Below, piece by piece: positions 51,734-59,115 of a DNA stretch of 64,000 nt (positions within the stretch are counted from its first letter, which is position 1; each line of letters opens with the position of its first letter). A program made the translations under genes and the position numbers. This DNA is from Candidatus Binatia bacterium (lineage in GTDB: Bacteria > Desulfobacterota > Binatia > UBA1149 > CAITLU01). Location: contig DASXOZ010000022.1 in the NCBI GenBank assembly GCA_036493895.1, forward strand, positions 43,501 to 107,500, given 5' to 3'. The notes beneath the pieces are model-generated. The model had not been told where the DNA came from and made no database searches. It was given only the letters and a program-made list of their open reading frames with translations.

Positions 51734-52948
51734 GTGACGTTCGCGCGACTGTCGAAGATTCTCGCGGTGGTCCTGGTGGCCGTCGCGCTGTGGCTGGCGC
51801 GTCCTCCCGCGCCGCCGGCGCACGTGATCGTGCTCGCTCTGCCGGGGCTGGGCCAGGCCGACTTGCAGGCAGGTGGCCACGCATCGTCGGCGACCGCAGC
51901 GGTCACGGGCAAGCAGCCGAGCGGCGCCACGTTCTGGCGCCGGCTGTTCACGCTCGATGCGGACGACGCCGATTCGTCGTCCCTTTCCGCGCTGTGGAGC
52001 GCGCCGAGCCCCCCCGTCCGCACGCTGGCGGTTCCAGCGCGTCTTTTCGATTCCTTTGCCGGCAAGACCGGAGACGCGGATCGTTTCGTCGGAACGAGCG
52101 GAGGCGCCATCGTCGATGCGGCCGACATCACGACGGGCCGGCTTCCCCCGCCGTATGACCGAGCTGCCGATGCGGTCTCCTCCGCTGCGGCCGGGCTTCG
52201 CCGCGAGCAGTGGAGCGAATGGATTCCCGTTGAGCCTCCTGCCGATGCGGATGCAAAATCGCACCCACCCAAGGCCGAGTTCCAGTTCGCGCGCTTCAAC
52301 GACACGTCGTACTTCTTCTCGCCGGCGTACGTGACGGGAAGGGACGACCTCGTCGGCACGCCATTGCTTCGCGGCCTGGATCGCGAGCTGAGGCCGATCG
52401 CTGCCGCTCACGCGCTGGCGCTGGCAAAACGGCGCCTGGCCGGATCGGCTGCGCTGTTCGCGTCCGACGAGCACCGTCCGGTCGTCGTCTTCGATCCGGT
52501 GAGCGAGGACGTCGGGGAGATTTTCGCACCCGACTCTGTTCCTGCCGCGACGCTCGAGCAGGTGCGAAGCCAGGTCGAAGCCGAAATCGCGTCGCTGCGC
52601 GACGCAGCTGGCAGCGATGGCACCGTTCTCGTCGTCGGAGGACCGGCAGCGGGACGCAGCGGCGGCGGACCTGCGTGGATCTCGCTGTATTCGTCGCTCA
52701 TCGGACCCGCGCTGGGGTCGCCGTCGACGACGAGCATGGAGAAGGCCCAGGTGCTGGTTCGTTACGTCTGCGGCGTCGTGCTGACGCCCGATGAGAAAAG
52801 CCTGCTCCCGCAGGGATTGCCCGCAGCTCTTGTGATTCGCCCGTCGGTGGCGAGGCCTGCGTCCGCGGCGCCCGTCAAGGCTCCCGACAGGACGTGGACG
52901 GCCGAGAACCTCGAATCAGTTCCCGGGGCCGTGACCGCCGGCCACTGA
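51734..52948 (+). CDS. Probable degenerate relative of the 7476 phosphodiesterase
   Basis: 404 aa with one N-terminal helix (ILAVVLVAVALWLA). After it, VIVLALPGLGQADL stands where active relatives have VVLGFDGVDP, without the metal Asp. EQWSEWIPVEP and FNDTSYFFSPAYVTGRDD match GHWSDWFRIPF and NLRLYMSPINYDPEDP of the 7476 gene. The nucleophile region and the DH-type metal motifs are not visible. So it looks like an eroded, non-catalytic paralog. GTG start. The 3' end overlaps the convergent gene by 33 nt. Confidence 0.6.
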   Translation: MTFARLSKILAVVLVAVALWLARPPAPPAHVIVLALPGLGQADLQAGGHASSATAAVTGKQPSGATFWRRLFTLDADDADSSSLSALWSAPSPPVRTLAVPARLFDSFAGKTGDADRFVGTSGGAIVDAADITTGRLPPPYDRAADAVSSAAAGLRREQWSEWIPVEPPADADAKSHPPKAEFQFARFNDTSYFFSPAYVTGRDDLVGTPLLRGLDRELRPIAAAHALALAKRRLAGSAALFASDEHRPVVVFDPVSEDVGEIFAPDSVPAATLEQVRSQVEAEIASLRDAAGSDGTVLVVGGPAAGRSGGGPAWISLYSSLIGPALGSPSTTSMEKAQVLVRYVCGVVLTPDEKSLLPQGLPAALVIRPSVARPASAAPVKAPDRTWTAENLESVPGAVTAGH

Positions 52949-55615
52949 GGCGGCAGCCTTCGCAGGAGGCGGCGGCACTGAAGCCGGTGCTTGCGCAGCG
53001 GGCGCAGTGGCCTGGTCCGGCGTGGCGACCGCCGGGAACAGCTCCGGGTTCTCCTTCTTCAGTCTCTTGGTCCACGAAGAGTCCGCGTACTGGCGCTCGA
53101 GCTGCGCCGCATATTCGCGGGCGCGGTCGAGGCTCTTGATCGCCGCGTAAGACTTGGCCAGGTGGAAACCCGACTGCGCGCCGTAGTCGATATTCGGGAA
53201 ATCGAAACGCAGCCGCTCGAGCGCCTGGATCGCGAGCTCCGACTTGCCGGTTTCGGCGTACGCATCGCCGAGCTGGATGAGCGCGGTTGCGATGCGCGGA
53301 CGGTCGCTGTCCGAGCGTACCTCTTCGCCGAGGATGCGGATCACGTCGTCGAAACGGCGCTGCTGGTAGGCGAGGCTCCCCTCACGGAACGCCGCATCGT
53401 CGTCGCGGATGCGATAACGCACGGCGCCTGCCGCCAGCGCCGAGCCCACGACGAGGGCGATGCACAGCGGGATGCGAACGCGGGCAGGCGTCATCCATGC
53501 TCCAACCGGGCGCAGCAGGCGAACGAACACCAGCGAAGTGGCGCGCCGCGCGCGGCCGCTCAGCGCCGCGGCGGCGGCCCACAGGAGGCCGAGCCAAGTG
53601 GTTGCCAGCGCGAGCCAGTCGAGCGGCATCTGCGAGTACACCATCTCGAAATGCGTCGAGTGCGGCGTCACCAGCATGAAACCCGGGGAGACGAGGTCGA
53701 TCGGCGAGCCGTCGACGGTCTTCCAGCGCGGAAAGTACGAGACCTTGACGATGTGGGGCCGGCCGGGGCACGTCGTGTCGAAGGTGATGCTTTCCTGCTC
53801 GAGGTGACTCGTCACCTTGCAGTCATCGCCGAGCGGCGTCCGCGGAATGTCGCGCACCGACGCCGTCTGCAGCGGGAAGCGCGACGCGCCCTGAGGTCCC
53901 GCGACCTCGGCCGGCACCAGCGGCACGTCGAGCAGCTCGGGATGCTTGAACCAGCGATAGAACGCCGTCCGGTAGTCGGGGCCGGTGTACAGCACCGGCT
54001 GGTTCGCAGCGGGTACGACGTAGCCGGTCACGCCGCTTGGAACGTCATAGACCGCGTAACCGCCCTGGTTGAACGTGCGGTGGAACGAAGGATTCGCGTC
54101 GTAGGCGGCGCGCGCCTTGTCGGTCGTCGCGACGATGGTGCCGACGTTGTAGACGCGAAGGTGGGGAAGGGCGGCCTGGGGGTCGAGCCGCGCGTAGGAA
54201 TACTGGTGGAAAGGGCCGGAGGCTTTCTCACCGACTTCGGACTGGATGTAGAAGACGAACGGAGAGTTCGGCGAGACCTGGTGGAACACGCCCTCGAGCG
54301 TCGAGCGTCCCGCGAACAGCGGGAGGTTCTCGAACGCGCGCGAGCTTCCGAACCGGTTGTGGCCCTGCGAATGCTCGAACACCATGCGCGGCGAATTGAT
54401 GTCGCCGTGCACGTGCTCGTTGATCGCGTGGAACAGGTCCCACGACGGCTTGCCCTCGTATCCCGAGTAGTTCCAGTCCAGCCACGACGGCAGGTAACCG
54501 AGGTGCGCGTAGGTCCAGCCCATGCAGATGCTCAGGCCTGCCGCCGCGTAGACGAGCGGGAAATTCAGGCGAGTGCCGAGCCAGACGAGCAGGTCGGCGG
54601 CCAGCAGCCCCACGGCGAGCTGGCCGATCGGCACGAAGCGGATGTCGGGGAAGCCGGTCATCGGCGAAACGCCGTACAGCACGACACTGCCGAACAGCGC
54701 GAACAGCATCAGTCCCTGGCGGTCGCTCTCATACCGCTTCAGGCCCGCGAGCATCAGCAGCACGTTGACGCCGGTCAGGATCGATGCCGGCCACAGCAGC
54801 TCGGGCACGACCTCCTTCCAGTCGTTGATCGTCCAGATCATCGTCCACTCGGTGGTGAACTTGACGCGCGGAACCAGCGGGAAGCCCCAGAACGCGACCA
54901 GCAGCCCTGCCAGCACGAAAGCCGGGGCGATGCGCGGCAGGGCCAGGGGACTGTCGGTGCGCGGCCGGATGTACCAGAGCGCGAGCCAGAGCGCGCCGAT
55001 GAACGCGAAGGCATGGCTGAGCGCGACTGCCGCCAGCAGCAGCCCGCAGACCACCCACGAACCCATGCCCCTGGAAAGCCGGTGCAGGTAACCGAGGAAC
55101 ACGAGCGAGAGCGAGAATCCGATCGAATGGCAGAACTCTCCGGCCAGCACGCTCGGGATGTTGCCGCCCCACATCGAGTTGCCCTGCTGGAACAGGAACG
55201 GCAGCACCGAGCCCGCAGCCAGCACCGGTCCGCTGCGGCGGTAGCCGAGGGCCCAGAACAGGTAGGCGGCCGCCAGGGGCAGTGTCGTCGGCCCGAGCAG
55301 CGTGACGAGCTTGAACGAGATCTGCAGCGGCATCACGTAGCCGAGCAGGCCGATCAGGAAGAACGGCAGCGTGGAGTAGAAGTGGAAGATCGGGTAGCCG
55401 GCGTAGTTCCCCATCGTCCAACCCGTCCACTGCAGGTTGGGGATCAGCACGTCGTGCATGATCTGGGCAGGGTAGAAGTGGGACGCCGTGTCGCCGCCGG
55501 CCGTGACCGACTTGTCGAGCACGTACTGCCACGGCCAGATCCAGCAGAGGAAGGCGGAGGCGGCGACGACGAGCAGCAGCTCGATGCCGGCGGGAATGGT
55601 GCGGCGCGCTTTCAC
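52916..55615 (-). CDS. PTPS-related polytopic membrane protein with C-terminal TPR domain
   Basis: 899 aa from the GTG at 55615 (GGAGG 10 nt upstream), overlapping the preceding stop. About 12 to 14 helices; the early motif GGDTASHFYPAQIMHD and NYAGYPIFHFYSTLPFFLIG match the '6-pyruvoyl-tetrahydropterin synthase-related' membrane family (a misleading name), with YfhO-like large periplasmic loops. After a last helix (about 735-755), the C-terminus has TPR-like repeats (AYQQRRFDDVIRIL, IQLGDAYAETGKSELAIQAL) and a Pro/Ala tail. Likely envelope glycan-lipid synthesis or transport; function unproven. Confidence 0.75.
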   Translation of the reverse strand: MKARRTIPAGIELLLVVAASAFLCWIWPWQYVLDKSVTAGGDTASHFYPAQIMHDVLIPNLQWTGWTMGNYAGYPIFHFYSTLPFFLIGLLGYVMPLQISFKLVTLLGPTTLPLAAAYLFWALGYRRSGPVLAAGSVLPFLFQQGNSMWGGNIPSVLAGEFCHSIGFSLSLVFLGYLHRLSRGMGSWVVCGLLLAAVALSHAFAFIGALWLALWYIRPRTDSPLALPRIAPAFVLAGLLVAFWGFPLVPRVKFTTEWTMIWTINDWKEVVPELLWPASILTGVNVLLMLAGLKRYESDRQGLMLFALFGSVVLYGVSPMTGFPDIRFVPIGQLAVGLLAADLLVWLGTRLNFPLVYAAAGLSICMGWTYAHLGYLPSWLDWNYSGYEGKPSWDLFHAINEHVHGDINSPRMVFEHSQGHNRFGSSRAFENLPLFAGRSTLEGVFHQVSPNSPFVFYIQSEVGEKASGPFHQYSYARLDPQAALPHLRVYNVGTIVATTDKARAAYDANPSFHRTFNQGGYAVYDVPSGVTGYVVPAANQPVLYTGPDYRTAFYRWFKHPELLDVPLVPAEVAGPQGASRFPLQTASVRDIPRTPLGDDCKVTSHLEQESITFDTTCPGRPHIVKVSYFPRWKTVDGSPIDLVSPGFMLVTPHSTHFEMVYSQMPLDWLALATTWLGLLWAAAAALSGRARRATSLVFVRLLRPVGAWMTPARVRIPLCIALVVGSALAAGAVRYRIRDDDAAFREGSLAYQQRRFDDVIRILGEEVRSDSDRPRIATALIQLGDAYAETGKSELAIQALERLRFDFPNIDYGAQSGFHLAKSYAAIKSLDRAREYAAQLERQYADSSWTKRLKKENPELFPAVATPDQATAPAAQAPASVPPPPAKAAASVAGGHGPGN

Positions 55616-56463
55616 GTCGCCTGTTCCTCCGCACGCGACCGCGACCGGAACCACACGACGGCCTCGAGCACGGCGAGCAGCGCCATCAGGACGCCGCCCA
55701 GCTCGTAGAACGTCGGAGCCTTGATCTTGGGGATCGCCGTCCCGATTTTCACGGCGCCGTGAATTACGTCGGTCTGCGGGAAGCCGGCGTCGCTTGCCGT
55801 GACGTAGCCGAACACGTTGACCGAGGTCCCGGCCAGCAGCTTCAGGTTGCGCACGTGGAAGATCGCCTCGGCCTTGCCGCCGGCGTCGAACTCGAGCGAG
55901 ACCTGCCCCGGACGCACCTCGATGCCTGCAGGCGCGACCAGCCGCACGTCGACTTTGCCGGTGCGGCCGGGCGGCTTCTTGGCCGTCAGCTTGGCGACGG
56001 CTTCGCCGCTGGTCGTGAGACCCGGAAGGTCGATGTTGCCGAAGATTCGCGGCGCGGGCGCAACTCCGACGTTCGCATTGGCAATGCTTACGATCTCGAA
56101 CGGATAGCCATTGGAATCCGTGTACCGAACACGCAGCGTTATTACGTAGATACCGTTAGGAATCGCATCTGTAAGATGAATATTCCAGACGTGGCTCTCG
56201 TTCGGCATGATCTGCGAGACCGTCTCGCCGTCGACCTGCGTCCGGTCCAGCTCGGCGTGCACCGAGACCTCCGAGGCGGCCTCGTCTCCGGTGTGGGTCA
56301 GCGTGATCTTGGCATCGACGCCGGGGCCGGCCTTGACCTCCGCATCGGTGCGAAAGCCGATGGTACCGGCAAGGACCGGCGGGCAGGCCGCAAGTAGCAG
56401 CAGGGCCGCTGCGGCGGCAGCCGCAGCCGTCAGGGACGGCGCGGGAAGGAAACGGGTCCTCAC
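55612..56463 (-). CDS. Exported NEW3-like beta-sandwich protein with C-terminal membrane helix
   Basis: 283 aa from the GTG overlapping the rng stop. Signal peptide LTAAAAAAAALLLLAACPPVLAG (with a lipobox-like AAC), two beta-sandwich modules (IGFRTDAEVKAGPGVDAKITL; NEW3-like GKVDVRLVAPAGIEVRPGQVSLEF) and a C-terminal helix LGGVLMALLAVLEAVVWF followed by basic residues. A periplasmic protein anchored at the inner membrane. Coupled to the PTPS-related gene by a 4-nt overlap, so probably part of the same envelope system. Confidence 0.7.
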   Translation of the reverse strand: MRTRFLPAPSLTAAAAAAAALLLLAACPPVLAGTIGFRTDAEVKAGPGVDAKITLTHTGDEAASEVSVHAELDRTQVDGETVSQIMPNESHVWNIHLTDAIPNGIYVITLRVRYTDSNGYPFEIVSIANANVGVAPAPRIFGNIDLPGLTTSGEAVAKLTAKKPPGRTGKVDVRLVAPAGIEVRPGQVSLEFDAGGKAEAIFHVRNLKLLAGTSVNVFGYVTASDAGFPQTDVIHGAVKIGTAIPKIKAPTFYELGGVLMALLAVLEAVVWFRSRSRAEEQAT

Positions 56464-57965
56464 GCGGCGACGACGTCGTACTGTTCCTGGTGGTAGGTCT
56501 CGGCAACCTTCAGTACGACCCCACGCCCGAGACGGTCCTGGAGGCCGCGGATCGCATCCTCCTCGTCGTTGAACAGGTAGGTGATCACGTCGCGGTTGGC
56601 GCGAACCATCATCCGGGTTCGCGACGACGGCGAGCGCGCGGCTTCGCGCTGGATCGCGCGCAGGATCTCGGAAGCCACGGTCGGCACCGATTTGACGCGG
56701 CCGCGCCCGTCGCAGTACGGGCAAGGGGACGACAGCAGGCGCTCGAGGTTCTCGCGCGTGCGCTTGCGCGTCATCTGGATCAGCCCGAGCTCGGAGATGC
56801 GCAGGATGCTCGTGCGGGCCTTGTCGCGGGCCAGCGCGGTTTCGAGCGTATCGGAGACGAGCTTTCGGTTGCCCGGATCCTCCATGTCGATCAGGTCGAG
56901 GATGATGATGCCGCCGATGTTGCGCAGGCGAAGCTGGCTGACGATCTCCTCGACGGCTTCGAGGTTCGTCTTGAGCACGGTCTCTTCCTGGCTGCGCTTT
57001 CCGACGAAACGCCCGGTGTTGACGTCGATCATCGTCAGCGCTTCGCCCTGGTCGATGACGAGGTAGCCGCCCGACTTGAGCCAGACCTTCGGCTCGATCG
57101 CCCGCGAGATCTGCTCCTCGACGCCGAAGCGGTCCAGGATCGGCTCGCCCCGGTCGTAGTACTCGACGCGCTCGGCCAGCGTGGGCAGGAAAGAGCCGAC
57201 ATAGTCTCGGGTGCGGTGAAAGTCGGCCTCGGTGTCGACGACGATCTGGTCGACGTCGGGCGACAGCATGTCTCGCACGCTGCGCAGCACCAGGTCGAGG
57301 TCGGCGTGCAGTAGCGCCGGAGGGGCCGTTTTCGGGGCCTTGGACTGGACCGCCGTCCAGATCTGCTCGAGGCTGCGGATATCGTCGACGACGTCCTTCT
57401 TGCTGAGGTTCTGGCACGCGGTGCGCGCGATGATTCCGCCGGAGGCCGGCTTGGCGCTCGAGATGATGTCGCGCAGGCGGCGCCTCTCGCGGTCGTCGCC
57501 GATGCGCTTGGAGACGCCGATCAGGTCGCCGAACGGCATGTAGACGAGGTACTTGCCCGGCAGCGAGACGTGCATCGTGATGCGCGCCCCCTTGGTGCCC
57601 ATAGGCTCCTTGGCGATCTGCACGATGATCTCGTCACCGCGCGACAGCTTTTCCTCGATCGGAGCGTGGCTGCGGCCGCCGCGGGACGGCTCGAACTCCG
57701 GGTCGTCGGCTGCATCGTCGCCGACGGCGGCCGGAGAGTCGGTCACGACGTCGGAGGCGTGCAGGAAGGCCGCCTTTTCCAGGCCGATGTCGACGAAGGC
57801 CGCCTGCATGCCCGGTAGCACGCGCAGCACCCGGCCCTTGTAGATATTGCCCGCCGCGGCTTCCTCGGACGCGCGCTCGATGTGGACTTCGGCAAGAATG
57901 CCGTTCTCCAGCAGCGCGACCCGGACCTCGTTGGGGTTCGAGTTGATGATGATTTGCTTGCGCAA
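56460..57965 (-). CDS. rng: Ribonuclease G/E family endoribonuclease
   Basis: 501 aa, RNase G length, lacking the RNase E scaffold tail. S1-like RNA-binding domain (GNIYKGRVLRVLPGMQAAFVDIG) with an acidic insert (about 82-92), RNase H-like and DNase I-like modules, catalytic Asp residues in IDVNTGRF and ILDLIDM, and the zinc-link CPYCDGRGRVKS. Cuts single-stranded A/U-rich RNA and matures 16S rRNA. TTG start with AGGAA about 9 nt upstream. First gene of the minus-strand envelope run. Confidence 0.93.
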   Translation of the reverse strand: MRKQIIINSNPNEVRVALLENGILAEVHIERASEEAAAGNIYKGRVLRVLPGMQAAFVDIGLEKAAFLHASDVVTDSPAAVGDDAADDPEFEPSRGGRSHAPIEEKLSRGDEIIVQIAKEPMGTKGARITMHVSLPGKYLVYMPFGDLIGVSKRIGDDRERRRLRDIISSAKPASGGIIARTACQNLSKKDVVDDIRSLEQIWTAVQSKAPKTAPPALLHADLDLVLRSVRDMLSPDVDQIVVDTEADFHRTRDYVGSFLPTLAERVEYYDRGEPILDRFGVEEQISRAIEPKVWLKSGGYLVIDQGEALTMIDVNTGRFVGKRSQEETVLKTNLEAVEEIVSQLRLRNIGGIIILDLIDMEDPGNRKLVSDTLETALARDKARTSILRISELGLIQMTRKRTRENLERLLSSPCPYCDGRGRVKSVPTVASEILRAIQREAARSPSSRTRMMVRANRDVITYLFNDEEDAIRGLQDRLGRGVVLKVAETYHQEQYDVVAA

Positions 57966-58143
57966 TTTTGCGGTTCCTCATTTCCGAGGCGGCCGAAGAA
58001 TGAGCGGCCGCGCTGCGGAGGCGCCGGATCCGGACCGCGGCGGACGCGCAATAACGTCCGTTCCGCAGCCGGGAGCACCGAAAAAGTTCGGCACCCTACC
58101 ACGGACGTCCTTCGTATCAATGCGGGAACGCAGGGCTTTCACC

Positions 58144-58171
58144 TTGACTGCCGGGACGTCGATGCTAGCCT
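58144..58171 (+). promoter_or_regulatory. Candidate promoter for the HNH gene, possibly leaderless
   Basis: TTGACT at 58144-58149, a 16-nt spacer, and TAGCCT at 58166-58171, ending 7 nt before the ATG at 58179. If used, transcription would start at or next to the start codon. It lies in the 213-nt divergent gap with rng. Confidence 0.4.
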
Positions 58172-58178
58172 CCGATGG

Positions 58179-58802
58179 ATGGCTGCTGCGGCCCTCTCGG
58201 CGCCGCCTCTTCAAGGCAGGAGCCTCGTCCTGAACAGGGCATTTCTGCCGATCCACGTCACTACGGTCCGGCGGGCCCTCTCGTTGCTCTACCGCGGCGT
58301 CGCCAAGGCCGTCGACGGCGAGTATCGCACCTTCGATTTCGAGTCCTGGTCCGAGCTTTCGATCGGCGGCTGCGACGCCGTCGGGCTCGTCGAAGGCGTC
58401 GTGCGCATTCCGCGCGTGGTGCTTCTGGTCGCCTTCGACCGCGTTCCCCAGCGCCGCGTGCGCTTCAGCCGCCACAACATCTTCGTGCGCGACGCGAACA
58501 CCTGCCAGTACTGCGCCAGGCGATTTGCCCGCAGCGAGCTGAACCTCGACCACGTCGTCCCGCGCTGCCGCGGAGGCCGCACGACGTGGGAAAACGTCGT
58601 GTGCTCGTGTATCGAGTGCAATCGTCGCAAAGGCGGCGGCGACCCGATGGCGGCCGGGATGAAGCTGATCCGCTGTCCCCAGCGGCCGGCCTGGAGCCCG
58701 TTCGTCCAGAAGCAGTTCGGCGCGAGCGGCTACCGCGAATGGGTTCCCTTCCTGCGGGCGGTCGATACCGCCTACTGGAACGTCGAGCTCGATCCCGACT
58801 GA
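58179..58802 (+). CDS. HNH endonuclease
   Basis: 207 aa. N-terminal SLVLNRAFLPIHVTTVRRALSLLYRGVAKAV is the usual opening of the bacterial HNH family found in many genomes outside mobile elements. The HNH core is intact: zinc pairs C109xxC112 and C144xxC147, LDHVVPR (Asp124-His125) and TTWENVV (Asn139). The biological role of this stand-alone family is unknown; it may act in DNA repair or defence. ATG 58179 chosen by family start; ATG 58175 is in another frame. Confidence 0.87.
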   Translation: MAAAALSAPPLQGRSLVLNRAFLPIHVTTVRRALSLLYRGVAKAVDGEYRTFDFESWSELSIGGCDAVGLVEGVVRIPRVVLLVAFDRVPQRRVRFSRHNIFVRDANTCQYCARRFARSELNLDHVVPRCRGGRTTWENVVCSCIECNRRKGGGDPMAAGMKLIRCPQRPAWSPFVQKQFGASGYREWVPFLRAVDTAYWNVELDPD

Positions 58803-58878
58803 TCGCCCAGCCGCCCGGCGGCGGTGGCAATCATGGAGTGATGTTCTCCATGAATACCTGTGCGTATCGCCCGGCGAG

Positions 58879-58908
58879 TTGACTCACTTTTCGTTCGCGT
58901 GGGATACT
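58879..58908 (+). promoter_or_regulatory. Candidate sigma70-like promoter for smc
   Basis: TTGACT at 58879-58884, an 18-nt spacer, and GATACT at 58903-58908. The predicted start near 58915 gives a leader of about 200 nt containing the hairpin repeats. Confidence 0.55.
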
Positions 58909-59000
58909 TTCCGGACCGGTCGCCGGGGGGCGCTGATTTCCGGGCACGGGAGTCGCACCGGCCCCGGGGGCTCGGGGGCCGGATCGGGCAGCCGACGGCA

Positions 59001-59082
59001 AGGCCGCAAGGCCGGTCGGGCCGAGGCCGCAAGGCCGTTTGAGCATAGGCCGCAAGGCCGTTTGACCCAGGCCGCAAGGCCG
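59001..59082 (+). repeat. Four GNRA-type hairpin repeats in the smc leader
   Basis: AGGCCGCAAGGCCG at 59001, 59024, 59047 and 59069 (periods 23, 23, 22), the last three followed by TTTGA. Each RNA copy folds as GGCC-GCAA-GGCC, a 4-bp stem closed by a GNRA tetraloop. They lie within the predicted smc mRNA leader. Confidence 0.8.
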
Positions 59083-59115
59083 TTTGACTAGGATGATGAT
59101 GAGGAGAGGACGTCG

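Larger units (their letters stand above)
58803..59115. other. Intergenic region: smc promoter and hairpin-repeat leader (313 nt)
   Basis: Gap between the HNH and smc genes. It holds a promoter-like pair (58879-58908) and four hairpin repeats (59001-59082), then GATGATGATGAGGAGAGG, which provides the smc Shine-Dalgarno. No gene seen. Confidence 0.7.

Noticed and set aside
52991..55708. 905-codon plus frame antisense to the PTPS-related gene
   Set aside because: Arg/Glu/Val-rich shadow of a hydrophobic membrane protein.
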